Part shown: positions 43,992-52,456 of the stretch, one piece after another
Position numbering within the stretch: the first letter of the stretch is position 1
Layout: each line of letters begins with the position of its first letter
From: Bacillota bacterium
GTDB taxonomy: Bacteria; Bacillota; Negativicutes; Sporomusales; Sporomusaceae
Length of the DNA stretch: 64,000 bases
Reading direction: 5' to 3'
NCBI GenBank assembly: GCA_017889705.1
Contig: JAGGAB010000020.1
Span: forward strand, 62,001-126,000
Translations under genes and position numbers: made by a program
The notes under the pieces: generated by a model
The model's input: the letters and a program-made list of their open reading frames with translations, nothing else
Told to the model about the DNA's origin: nothing
The model's database searches: none

Positions 43992-44531
43992 CTAGATAGC
44001 CCGAACAGAAGCAATGTTCCAATCATGACCATAGGTCCGCTCTAAGAGCACATTATATAATTTGCCGGTATCATAGTCGCGAACTTCAACAAGTGCCCGA
44101 CGGTGGGTAATGGTAAGCAACGCAAAAGTATCCTGGACAGCATCAAAGCCATAATTGGCTGCTCTAGCTTTTACATAATCTACCGGGCTGCTATCTGTAT
44201 ACGCATATTCATCATACCAGCGGCTACGGTGATTGTCGCTGCGGTAATAAATTTTGCCATCCTGATACCAGGCTTGATTTTCATCTGAACTGGGCCAGGT
44301 GTGTTTGTGTTGATGCCAGCCAGAACCTGGCGGATGGGAAGTATCTTTGACCTGTAAGGACTGTTCAGTCTTAAGAGGATCAGGATTAGTCGGTGTTTCC
44401 GCAGCGAGAGCTTTGGTAGCTGGAATACCACTCAAAACCGCGCCTGTCATAATGGCTGCACCCATTAAGGCGGCAACGCGGTGTTTGTACTTGTGTCGTA
44501 GCAGTTTGCGTTTAGCGGAATTTTTTCCCAT
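43992..44531 (-). CDS. Secreted hypothetical protein, His/Tyr-rich (179 aa)
   Basis: Start ATG 44531, after GAGGAGGGAAATCT. Basic N-region then signal helix (RVAALMGAAIMTGAVLSGIP) with cleavage near Ala43. Mature protein: Pro-rich stretch, a His/Trp/Tyr-rich centre (GWHQHKHTWPSSDENQAWYQ, YYRSDNHRSRWYDEY) and a C-terminal beta domain (FALLTITHRRALVEVRDYD...DWNIASVRAI). The histidines may bind metal (inference). Divergent from the germination operon. Confidence 0.7.
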   Translation of the reverse strand: MGKNSAKRKLLRHKYKHRVAALMGAAIMTGAVLSGIPATKALAAETPTNPDPLKTEQSLQVKDTSHPPGSGWHQHKHTWPSSDENQAWYQDGKIYYRSDNHRSRWYDEYAYTDSSPVDYVKARAANYGFDAVQDTFALLTITHRRALVEVRDYDTGKLYNVLLERTYGHDWNIASVRAI

Positions 44532-44749
44532 AGATTTCCCTCCTCTGCAATACTTATTTTTAGTATTGCAGATTGTCATTTCAAAATTCCCGGTAAATAT
44601 AGCATTATGCTATATTTTTTTGTTGAAAATGCCATGCTTTTTGGCTTGCCGGATTTCGGCAAAATAATAATGAACTCTGTATGAGAGTAATATTCGTAAA
44701 GCAACTGGCAAATAATAACTTGAATACTGTCTGTAGGGGAATAATATCC

Positions 44750-46633
44750 ATGGATGATTTGTCGGGTAATTTTATCGCAAAAATATACAAATCAGTCAAG
44801 CGGTTGGTTATATATCAGCCGCCACAACAGCCAACACGGTTTGTATTACAAGAGACAACCGAGAACAGCAAAATTTCGTGTCCGGCTGCTATGGCGATAA
44901 GAGAAGGTTTTACAGAACTTACCAAATTGATCCGTTATGCTAAACGTTTGTCTGGCGCAATGGAAGAGGCAGTACAGATAATTAAGTCAGTTCAGATGGC
45001 GAAAGCTTCTCCGACTCTAAAAAAGCTCAGTATAACGCTTGAAAAACAGCAGGCAGAGCTTAATCCGCTGTTACTTGCTTATGATGAGGCAGAAGATGAT
45101 GTAGACAATCTGCCGGTCAGTGCTAGCCTGGGGGAGAATGAAAAGACAATTGCAAGGATATATCGATTGCCGTATAACACCGATCTTATTATTCATAGGT
45201 TTGTTATCTCTGTTGAGCCGCCAATGCCGTCTATGCTTATCTACATGGACGGTTTATGTGATAGTAAGTTTATAAACAGTATTGTCCTAAAGCCACTTAT
45301 GTATTATAAGCATTCTGGGGCTGTTTTGTCAGATAATGAAGTGATTAAAAATTTGCTAACCCAATATCTGCCCAGTAGCAAGACTAAAACGGCAATGAGT
45401 TTCGGTGATGTTCAAAATGCGGTAAATACTGGAGATGCGGTGCTCTTACTTGAAGGCGAGATAAGCGCGATTATTATTGAAAGCAAGGGGTGGGAGCATC
45501 GCAGTGTTGAGCGGCCGGTTTTTGAACAGTCTGTTCGTGGTGCGCAGACGGGCTTCGGTGAAATGCTGGGGGTGAACACTGCCTTAATCAGGGCACTGTT
45601 TAATAGCAGTGACTTGATTGCTGAAAAACTATCTGTAGGCATAAAAAGTAAAACCGCGTGTGTAGTTATGTACCTGGAGTCAGTTGCTAATCCTACGTTG
45701 GTGAGTGAGATTAAGCGGCGAATTACAGGGATAGAGACTGATTATATAACTGATATCGGTATTTTAGAACAATTTATTACCGATCACCCGAACCTGCCTT
45801 TTCCGACCACGTTAAATACGGAGCGGCCTGACCGGGTTGCTGCCGGTCTTAATGAGGGGCGGGTGGCCATACTTCTTGACAGCAGTCCTTTCGCACTGGT
45901 TTTGCCAATATCCTTATTTTCATTGATACATTCAGCAGAAGACTTTGCCTTACTGCAACCTTATAGCAGCGTAGTGCGCTTGCTTCGCTGGGTGGGAGTA
46001 GGCATAGCTTTATTTATGCCGGCAACTTTTTTGGCGATTAGCATCTTTCATCAGGAGGCTATCCCGACAGAAATGCTATTGGCGATAACCTCGGCCAGAC
46101 TGCAGGTGCCATTTCCGACAATTGTTGAAATGTTGTTGCTGGGGGTGGCGTTTGAACTTATTCGGGAAGGCGGACTTAGGATTCCCGGTTTCCTGGGACC
46201 GACTATTGGTATTGTAGGTGGCATAATTTTAGGACAGGCTGCGGTTTCGGCCAAAATTGTCAGCCCAATCATGGTCATAGTTGTTGCAGCTACCGGAGTG
46301 GCAACTTATACTATCCCGGATTTTAGGTTAGGTGCTGCCATTCGTTTAAGCAGCTTGGTGCTTATGTTATTTGCGGCAGTAATGGGGCTTGTAGGCATTG
46401 CTACCGGGACATTGGTTATACTGGCGGTTTTATGCAATATGAAGTCCTTTGGAATGTCTTATATCAGTCCTGTTGTACCAAAATCCGGGGCAGGTTTGGA
46501 TGTGATCATCAGAGGTCCGGTTTACCGACAGGAAATGCGTCCAGACGCACTCAATCCCAAAGTGCGTCGCCGGCAACCGTCTATAAGCCTGGTATGGAGA
46601 AAGCAGAAACCAAGTGGAGGCGATTCTAAATGA
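44750..46633 (+). CDS. Spore germination receptor subunit A (GerA family)
   Basis: About 627 aa from ATG 44750, after TAGGGGAA; an upstream in-frame start at 44681 has no ribosome site. Large soluble N-terminal region (to ~400), then five or so membrane helices (~385-600) with GLNEGRVAILLDSSPFALVLP, PFPTIVEMLLLGVAFELIRE and GIVGGIILGQAAVSAKIVSP, diagnostic of GerA/SpoVAF proteins. Subunit A of the nutrient receptor in the spore inner membrane. ATGA overlap with the B subunit gene. Confidence 0.95.
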   Translation: MDDLSGNFIAKIYKSVKRLVIYQPPQQPTRFVLQETTENSKISCPAAMAIREGFTELTKLIRYAKRLSGAMEEAVQIIKSVQMAKASPTLKKLSITLEKQQAELNPLLLAYDEAEDDVDNLPVSASLGENEKTIARIYRLPYNTDLIIHRFVISVEPPMPSMLIYMDGLCDSKFINSIVLKPLMYYKHSGAVLSDNEVIKNLLTQYLPSSKTKTAMSFGDVQNAVNTGDAVLLLEGEISAIIIESKGWEHRSVERPVFEQSVRGAQTGFGEMLGVNTALIRALFNSSDLIAEKLSVGIKSKTACVVMYLESVANPTLVSEIKRRITGIETDYITDIGILEQFITDHPNLPFPTTLNTERPDRVAAGLNEGRVAILLDSSPFALVLPISLFSLIHSAEDFALLQPYSSVVRLLRWVGVGIALFMPATFLAISIFHQEAIPTEMLLAITSARLQVPFPTIVEMLLLGVAFELIREGGLRIPGFLGPTIGIVGGIILGQAAVSAKIVSPIMVIVVAATGVATYTIPDFRLGAAIRLSSLVLMLFAAVMGLVGIATGTLVILAVLCNMKSFGMSYISPVVPKSGAGLDVIIRGPVYRQEMRPDALNPKVRRRQPSISLVWRKQKPSGGDSK

Positions 46634-47730
46634 ACTATCAGGGCGGGAATATGGGGATTGCTGCAGGTATTGCACTTGTATTTGCAGTGACAATACCCCG
46701 GGTTTTTCTGACTTCGCTGGCGAGTAGACTGGTAGACGATGCTCAGCTTGCCTGGTTTAGTGTCGCTGTTAGCGCTGGCGCAGCCATGATTATGACCAAA
46801 GTGCTCCTGTACATACTTAGCCGTACCGGGGGAGATGTAATTGATGGGGTGCGCTGGCTACTGGGGAGCACAGCGGCCTGGCTGGTGGCGCTAATATATA
46901 TTACGATATTTTTGGCTAATACGGTTTTGTTGTTACGGGAATTTGCCGAAAACACCCTGCTTACCGCACTGCCTCTTTCTGAATTTTCTTTGGTGACAAT
47001 CTGGTACGCAGTTTGGGCAGCCGTATTTATCTATTTCGGAATTGAGGTTGTGGGAAGAGTAGCCTATATGGTACTGCCATTTTTAGTCGCATCCATGTTG
47101 CTTATTGTTATTTTGCTTATTCCTTTCTATAATGTATACCAGCTTGTTCCCTGGCAGGGTAACGGGCTGGAAATTGCGGTGTATCATGGTCTCACTATGG
47201 CAGGTACTAATGTTGGTGCAGTAATACTGGCGATTTACGCCCGTGAATTTCAGAACGCAAAAACAACCGCTCAAGCCCTGTTTTGGGGGTTAGGCGGTTC
47301 CATGCTGATTAAAGTGGTTTATACGCAGTCGTATTTAATGACTTTTGGTGTATATGTGGGGCAAGAAAAGATTCTCCCGTTTTTTGAAATGACCCGACTG
47401 GTGTACTTGAATCGTTTTCTGCAGCGCATTGAGGCTTTGCTTATTGCCCTGTGGGCTATGGTGAGTATTTTGGCGATTGCAATAAGCCTGTATACGGTTG
47501 TTTATCTGATTGCCAGAATACTTGAACTGCCATCTGGACGCCCGCTTGTCCCGCTTGTAGCAGCGATAACTGCTAATGTAGCCATGATGCCGCCAGATAT
47601 AATCACCGCAATTGGCTATGAAAAAATATATCTTTATATTAGCAGTGCAGGAGTGTATGCGATACCGGCCCTGTTATTTCTGGCATTTTTCCTTAAACGA
47701 AAAGGGGTGAAGCGATGTACCTCCGTTTAG
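46630..47730 (+). CDS. Spore germination receptor subunit B (GerB, spore permease)
   Basis: 366 aa, ten membrane helices, APC-superfamily spore permease that binds the germinant. GTNVGAVILAIYAREFQNAKT-like middle segment and the late YLIARILELP are typical. Starts within the stop of gerA (ATGA) and overlaps gerC by 16 bp. Germinant specificity cannot be told from sequence. Confidence 0.94.
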   Translation: MNYQGGNMGIAAGIALVFAVTIPRVFLTSLASRLVDDAQLAWFSVAVSAGAAMIMTKVLLYILSRTGGDVIDGVRWLLGSTAAWLVALIYITIFLANTVLLLREFAENTLLTALPLSEFSLVTIWYAVWAAVFIYFGIEVVGRVAYMVLPFLVASMLLIVILLIPFYNVYQLVPWQGNGLEIAVYHGLTMAGTNVGAVILAIYAREFQNAKTTAQALFWGLGGSMLIKVVYTQSYLMTFGVYVGQEKILPFFEMTRLVYLNRFLQRIEALLIALWAMVSILAIAISLYTVVYLIARILELPSGRPLVPLVAAITANVAMMPPDIITAIGYEKIYLYISSAGVYAIPALLFLAFFLKRKGVKRCTSV

Positions 47731-48953
47731 CTGCTGTTTTTTTGCTAGGTATAAGTGTAATGGTATGCGGGGGGTGCAATGGGGCAAGAGAACCAGACGA
47801 ACTAGCATATTCAGTAGCTGTTGGTATAGATAAGTCTGCCAAGAAAGGTATGATTGACATTACTTATGTAGGAGCTCTACCCGTAGTCGTTGGGGAAGGC
47901 GGGGGTGGAGACAAGCCGAAAATGACCACTGAAGTAACATATACGGTTCCATCGTTGGCTGAAGCAAGAAATCTTCTTAACTCTGTGACTTATTTTGTCC
48001 CTACCCTGACACATGTTAAGATTTTGGTAATCGGAGAAGAACTGGCTAAGCAAGGAATCGGGGATATCATAGGTCCGTTAACAAGGTTTAGAGAGTACCG
48101 TGGTACCAATTATGTTGTTGTGGCTAAGGGAACAGCCAAGGATTTTTTTAAAAATAATAAACCCGGTATTCCCGGCACCGCCTCGCGTTATTTTGAGTCC
48201 ATGATGGAGTCGAGTGTAGAGACGAGCTATTTTCTAAAGACAACTCTGCATGAGTTTTACCAGAGGCTAAAAGATACTGACGGGACTTCATATGCTACTA
48301 TGGTGGACGTTAACCCGCAAACCATGGAAGATAAACCCGCAAAGTCAAAAACACCTGGTGAAAAGATGGAAGAGTACTACGCTGGTGATGTGCCGCGAGC
48401 CGGCAGCAATCCGGTTGAATTCTCCGGTGCGGCCATGTTCAGGGGCGACAAAATGGTGGCTATGTTGACAAATGCTGAGACGCGGTCGCTAGCCATGTTG
48501 ACTGGAAAATATAAGCGAAGCTATATAACCATTGAAGATCCACTGGCACCCAAGCATGGAATTAATATTAACCTGAGGCAAGGTGAAAAAAACGAATATA
48601 TAACGCAAATTGTTGATGGTAAACCGGTAGTGCAGGTAACGGTCTTGCTGGAAGGTGAGATTACGAGCTTACCTAGTGGCATCAATTATGAACAACCAGA
48701 ATATAAAGAGCTGCTGGAGGAAAGCATTTCTCAGATCATGCAGCAGGAGATAACCCAGCTAGTGATACGAACCCAGGAAAAAGGTGCTGATATTGTCGGA
48801 TTTGGCTATCAGTTTCGCAGCAAATTTAAGACGTGGCAAGACTGGAAAGAGTATGCTTGGCAGGAAAAGTTCCCGCAGGCAGATATACGTGTAGTGGTTA
48901 AGTGCAAAATTCGCCGTACAGCATTAATGTGGCGGACAACGCCTAAACAGTAG
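47715..48953 (+). CDS. Spore germination receptor subunit C (GerC lipoprotein)
   Basis: 412 aa. Lipobox VCGGC with lipidated Cys21, then the GerC family start REPDELAYSVAVGIDKS and the three-domain GerC fold (SLAEARNLLNSV, THVKILVIGEELAKQG, VEFSGAAMFRGDKMVAML). Anchored to the outer face of the spore inner membrane and needed for receptor function. Completes gerABC. Confidence 0.94.
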   Translation: MYLRLAAVFLLGISVMVCGGCNGAREPDELAYSVAVGIDKSAKKGMIDITYVGALPVVVGEGGGGDKPKMTTEVTYTVPSLAEARNLLNSVTYFVPTLTHVKILVIGEELAKQGIGDIIGPLTRFREYRGTNYVVVAKGTAKDFFKNNKPGIPGTASRYFESMMESSVETSYFLKTTLHEFYQRLKDTDGTSYATMVDVNPQTMEDKPAKSKTPGEKMEEYYAGDVPRAGSNPVEFSGAAMFRGDKMVAMLTNAETRSLAMLTGKYKRSYITIEDPLAPKHGININLRQGEKNEYITQIVDGKPVVQVTVLLEGEITSLPSGINYEQPEYKELLEESISQIMQQEITQLVIRTQEKGADIVGFGYQFRSKFKTWQDWKEYAWQEKFPQADIRVVVKCKIRRTALMWRTTPKQ

Positions 48954-48998
48954 CTGGGGACTTAATTCTAACTGAGTTGATAATAGGGGGTAGTTATA

Positions 48999-49163
48999 GT
49001 GGATTATGTAGTGTTTGCAGGAACTTGTATTGCGGCATTGCACGCCTATACTTATGGCCGGTGGCTTAAATCAAATCACAACAGGGTTGGCGCAGCAGGA
49101 GTTATTGTCTTGGCTGCAGGCGGAGTTGTATTATCTTTGTACAGAGTGCTGTTTGCTAAATAA
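48999..49163 (+). CDS. 54-aa small membrane protein downstream of gerABC
   Basis: GTG 48999 follows ATAGGGGG at good distance. Product begins MDYVVFAGTCIAALHAYTYG, then a short basic loop (RWLKSNHNR) and a second hydrophobic helix (VGAAGVIVLAAGGVVLSLY). Two-helix hairpin, likely in the same transcript as gerABC. Some ger operons carry a tiny gerD-like or GerE-type membrane subunit; similarity to those is not established. Confidence 0.6.
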   Translation: MDYVVFAGTCIAALHAYTYGRWLKSNHNRVGAAGVIVLAAGGVVLSLYRVLFAK

Positions 49164-49250
49164 TGTTTGCGTAACTAATTTGAAATCAAGGATAACTGCC
49201 GATTAATTGAGGTGTAGCTAATCATAGTAACAAGACTTATAGATAGTGTG

Positions 49251-49285
49251 AGTCCTGGTCAGCGTAAACTGTGCCAGGACTTTTC
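49251..49285 (+). terminator. Terminator of the germination operon
   Basis: AGTCCTGG (49251-49258) and CCAGGACT (49274-49281) with TTTTCGTTTG after it. Confidence 0.7.
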
Positions 49286-49404
49286 GTTTGTTTACAAGTT
49301 AACAGATTTTTAGTTAACTGTTATAAGTATTGCAGGTATTTCTTAATTTTTTGTCGAAGTGTACTGCATAAAGGTATATCCAATAATTACTGGAGGTGGT
49401 GCTC

Positions 49405-49704
49405 ATGTCGATAATTGAGTTAATCGAAAAAGGGAAAAAACAACGTAAACAAAAGGAAAAGAAAAAAGCATTACAAAATGCCGCTATAGGTGCTGCTATT
49501 GGTGTGACTGTCGGAGCAGCCGCCGGCGTACTATTGGCACCTAAATCAGGCAAAGAAACCCGCGGTGACATTGCTGAAGCTGCGAAGGAATTGCCGGTAA
49601 AGGCCAAGGAAATTGTTGAAAAGACCAAAGAAAAGGTTGCAGAAGTAAAAAAAGAAATTGCCGAACGGACAAAACCCGTTAGCGATGAAGAAGTACAGCC
49701 ATAA
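49405..49704 (+). CDS. YtxH-domain envelope/stress protein
   Basis: 99 aa from ATG 49405 after GGAGGTGG. Basic N-terminus (KGKKQRKQKEKKK), the YtxH glycine/alanine helix (AAIGAAIGVTVGAAAGVLLA) followed by PKSGKETRGDI, then a Lys/Glu-rich coiled coil. YtxH proteins are induced by general stress and are membrane-associated. The DUF948-like gene follows 90 bp downstream, a common pairing. Confidence 0.85.
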   Translation: MSIIELIEKGKKQRKQKEKKKALQNAAIGAAIGVTVGAAAGVLLAPKSGKETRGDIAEAAKELPVKAKEIVEKTKEKVAEVKKEIAERTKPVSDEEVQP

Positions 49705-49793
49705 ACTCATTCCCAGAGGACAAGGCTTAAGGCCGGGCAGTAATGCCCGGCCGCTTGTTGATTGGTTTAACTGCACTGAAAGAAGGGATAGCT

Positions 49794-50099
49794 GTGTATA
49801 TCTCATTATATGATTTGGCTCTTTTCATTTTATTTGTTCTGCTTGCCGGCGTTTGCATATATTTGATCGCCTTTTTGCGACAGGGACTATGTGTGCTTGG
49901 CATGGCTCGCGGCGTTTTGGAATCACATCAGGGCGATATTACCGAAACACTAACCTTGCTCAAAGATACGCTCGCCAATGTGAATGCGCTTACCGCCAGC
50001 TTAAAAGAAACCACAGAGCATACCAGTAAAGCCGTAAGGGCAATTCCCGGCAAGATTGCCGTAGATGTTTTCAAAGCAGTGTTTGCCAAGTCAAAATAA
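49794..50099 (+). CDS. DUF948-like membrane protein with coiled coil
   Basis: 101 aa from GTG 49794 after GAAGGGATA; earlier in-frame starts lack a ribosome site. One N-terminal membrane helix (LALFILFVLLAGVCIYLIAF) then an amphipathic region (DTLANVNALTASLKETTEHTSKA) of DUF948 type, and a basic tail. Paired with YtxH as in general-stress operons of Firmicutes. Exact role unknown. Confidence 0.7.
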   Translation: MYISLYDLALFILFVLLAGVCIYLIAFLRQGLCVLGMARGVLESHQGDITETLTLLKDTLANVNALTASLKETTEHTSKAVRAIPGKIAVDVFKAVFAKSK

Positions 50100-50109
50100 C
50101 GAATAAAAA

Positions 50110-50146
50110 ACGCGGGATTGTCTGATCAGACAATCCCGTGTTTTTT
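50110..50146 (+). terminator. Strong terminator
   Basis: ACGCGGGATTGTCTGA (50110-50125) and TCAGACAATCCCGTGT (50126-50141), near-perfect dyad, then TTTTT. Confidence 0.85.
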
Positions 50147-50222
50147 ATTCTAACGGAATTTATCCTTGAGGCTAATCGAATTCTGTCGGCAGAGTGATGG
50201 CGGTAAGCATTACTTACTAACG

Positions 50223-50654
50223 CTAAGGCAGTTTGTGAAAAATTCGTGCCAGTTCGCTTAAGGCATTATTTAATGAAGTTAAGTCCTGCTCATCTAAGAG
50301 TTTGAATTTATCCTGCAACAGCTTAAGGGCTTGCTCTTTGGTTTGCTCAAGCAACTGTAAACCGGCCGGTGTTATACTTATTCTGATAATGCGCCGATCA
50401 AACGCATCATATTCGCGTTGAACCAGAGCCTCGGCAACTAGCTTATCAATAAGCGGCGTCATTTGCTGCTTGGACAGTAGTGTTTCTGTAGATAGCTCAG
50501 TCATGGTAGCTTTTTTTTCTTTCACTATTGTGAGAATATGAAACTGAATAGGAGTATGGTGCGGCTTGAAACGTAAGGATACAGGGCGCATGAACTTAAT
50601 GTCAATAGTCGGAATCAGATGAAACATCATCTCGGCAGATTTTATATAACTCAA
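50223..50654 (-). CDS. MarR-family transcriptional regulator
   Basis: About 143 aa. TTG 50654 is 8 bp after AAGGAG; GTG 50663 sits too close to it. MarR fold: TPIQFHILTIVKEKKATMTEL, recognition helix LLSKQQMTPLIDKL, wing EYDAFDRRIIRISITPAG, dimer helix at the end. Divergent from tolC, with a 22-bp dyad in the gap, so it most likely represses the efflux operon and responds to a toxic compound. Confidence 0.9.
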   Translation of the reverse strand: MSYIKSAEMMFHLIPTIDIKFMRPVSLRFKPHHTPIQFHILTIVKEKKATMTELSTETLLSKQQMTPLIDKLVAEALVQREYDAFDRRIIRISITPAGLQLLEQTKEQALKLLQDKFKLLDEQDLTSLNNALSELARIFHKLP

Positions 50655-50849
50655 AGAACTCACTCCTTTTTAATAACAATGGGGATAGGTATGCATAAAG
50701 AATACCAAATTGCTTGGGATTTCTTCGCTCGATATCCATAATTCTAACGAAATTCAAAAAAAAACCATGTATAATAAAACTATTGTTTATATATAAGTAC
50801 AAAATTACTCCTATTGCTTCTTGACAATAGGAAATAAAAATCATACCAT

Positions 50850-50871
50850 ATAGTAAATAAATATTTACTAT
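50850..50871. promoter_or_regulatory. MarR operator in front of the efflux operon
   Basis: ATAGTAAATA (50850-50859), AA, TATTTACTAT (50862-50871): a perfect 10-bp-arm dyad of MarR-site size. TTGACA at 50821 and TACCAT at 50844 could be the tolC-directed promoter that it overlaps. A partial half-site (GTTTACTAAAT, about 50897-50907) follows. Confidence 0.6.
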
Positions 50872-50950
50872 TAATAGATATTGATAATATATAGTTGTTT
50901 ACTAAATTCATTATAGCACAAATTGTATGACAAATCCAAGTGGTAATTTA

Positions 50951-51076
50951 TCCGATGACTAACCCGCTCTAAGACTCCTGCTTATGCAAGCGAGAGTAAG
51001 AGCGGCTAAGTCCCTGGATGATTGCGACTAGAATTCAGGCGGCGTCAAAACGCCGTCTGAATTAAGTCTCCATTTA
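50951..51076 (+). ncRNA. Repeated structured element, copy B (upstream of tolC)
   Basis: Second copy of the element at 30831. Hairpin 1 has GCTCT/AGAGC where copy A has GTTCT/AGAAC. Hairpin 2 has AGGCGGCG/CGCCGTCT where copy A has AGGTAG/CTATCT, so base pairs change together. The alternative stem CCTGGAT/ATTCAGG is unchanged. Ends AAGTCTCCATTTA, 57 bp before the tolC start codon. Together with the MarR dyad it fills the 480-bp gap between marR and tolC. Confidence 0.65.
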
Positions 51077-51133
51077 CAAACCTATTAGTAAATGACTATG
51101 TCAAGTCAAAATAAACTAGGGGAGGGTTTTAAC

Positions 51134-52456
51134 ATGATTAGATTTCAGCGGTATTTTGCGGTGATTATTCCTGCTATTATGCTGGTAGCAGCAATTCAGC
51201 CGGCGTTTGCTGAAACAGTCGAGTTATCGGTCAGTGACAGTGTTGCTCTGGCATTAAAAAATAACTATGATATCAAATATGCTCAATCAGCAAGGGAAAA
51301 GTCCTACTGGGCCATGAAGGAAGCCAGGAAAAACAAGGGGCTTTCTATTAATTTTACCCATACCGATCAACGGTATAACACTCCGCCATCAGAGACTGGA
51401 ACAGGTACATATCTCTACACCAATAATTTTGATAACCAAATTGCACTTACTCTGCCGTTGTATTCGGGCGGCAAGCTTGAAGGGCAGATTGAACAGGCAA
51501 AACTTGATTTGCAGGTAGCTGAACTTGATATTGATGCAGCCAAGCAGCAGATTAAACTGGAGGTTGTTACCGATTATCTTACTGTGCTGGAATATCGCAA
51601 TCAAGTTCAGGTAAATCAGGAAACAGTCAAAAACTATGAAGAACACCTAAAGCTGGTTCAGGATAAATTTGACTTAGGTATGGTAGCCAAGACTGATGTG
51701 TTGTCAAGTCAGGTAGATTTGGCCGGAGCACAGAATGATTTGATTACAGCGCAAAACAATTATACCAATGCAGTTGCGGCGCTTAATAATGCCATTGGTT
51801 TGCCGCACACTACTGAAATTAATCTAAAAGATAATTTTTCTTATGAAAAATACACAAAAACCCTGGAAGAATGTTTGCAATATGCTCTGGCTCACCGACC
51901 CGAACTGGCTCAGCAGGAAGCTAAAATCGCCAGTGCCAAGTATGATGTGAATATTGCCAAAAGCGGTCAGCGGCCGACGGTAAATCTAACAGCCGAACAA
52001 GACTGGTATGATAGTCATCTGCTAGGGACAAAAAACAGCAATTGGCTGGTGAAGGTAACTACCACGCTCAATGTGTTTGATGGCGGAGTAACCAATTCCC
52101 AGGTTAAGCAAGCCCAGCACAATGTGGATATGGTCATGGATACGGCCAGCCAGACGCGCGATACTATCCTTTTAAATGTCCGCCAATATTATCTGAGTAT
52201 GTATGAGGCCGAGAAGCGGATTGATTCCAATAAATTATCGGTAGAACAGGCAGAAGAAAATCTGATGATCCAGAAAACCCGTTATGAGGTCGGGATTGGC
52301 ACCAATCTTGATTTGCGTGATGCCGTGTTGTCGCTGGATTCAGCCAAAAAGGATTATATTCAGGCACTTTATGACTACAATACTAATAAAGCCAAGCTTG
52401 AGCAGGCGATGGGGCTGCCGGTGCAAACACAGAGCGAACGGGGGAATGACAAGTGA
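51134..52456 (+). CDS. TolC-family outer membrane efflux protein
   Basis: 440 aa from ATG 51134 after GGGGAGGG. Signal peptide, cleavage after Ala26 (QPAFA). Two OEP repeats of long helices with beta strands: LALKNNYDIKYAQSAREKS, TLPLYSGGKLEGQIEQAK in the first, LQYALAHRPELAQQEAKIAS, TTLNVFDGGVTNSQVKQA in the second. Trimer forms the outer membrane channel of the pump. Its presence requires an outer membrane. GTGA overlap with the adaptor gene. Confidence 0.93.
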   Translation: MIRFQRYFAVIIPAIMLVAAIQPAFAETVELSVSDSVALALKNNYDIKYAQSAREKSYWAMKEARKNKGLSINFTHTDQRYNTPPSETGTGTYLYTNNFDNQIALTLPLYSGGKLEGQIEQAKLDLQVAELDIDAAKQQIKLEVVTDYLTVLEYRNQVQVNQETVKNYEEHLKLVQDKFDLGMVAKTDVLSSQVDLAGAQNDLITAQNNYTNAVAALNNAIGLPHTTEINLKDNFSYEKYTKTLEECLQYALAHRPELAQQEAKIASAKYDVNIAKSGQRPTVNLTAEQDWYDSHLLGTKNSNWLVKVTTTLNVFDGGVTNSQVKQAQHNVDMVMDTASQTRDTILLNVRQYYLSMYEAEKRIDSNKLSVEQAEENLMIQKTRYEVGIGTNLDLRDAVLSLDSAKKDYIQALYDYNTNKAKLEQAMGLPVQTQSERGNDK

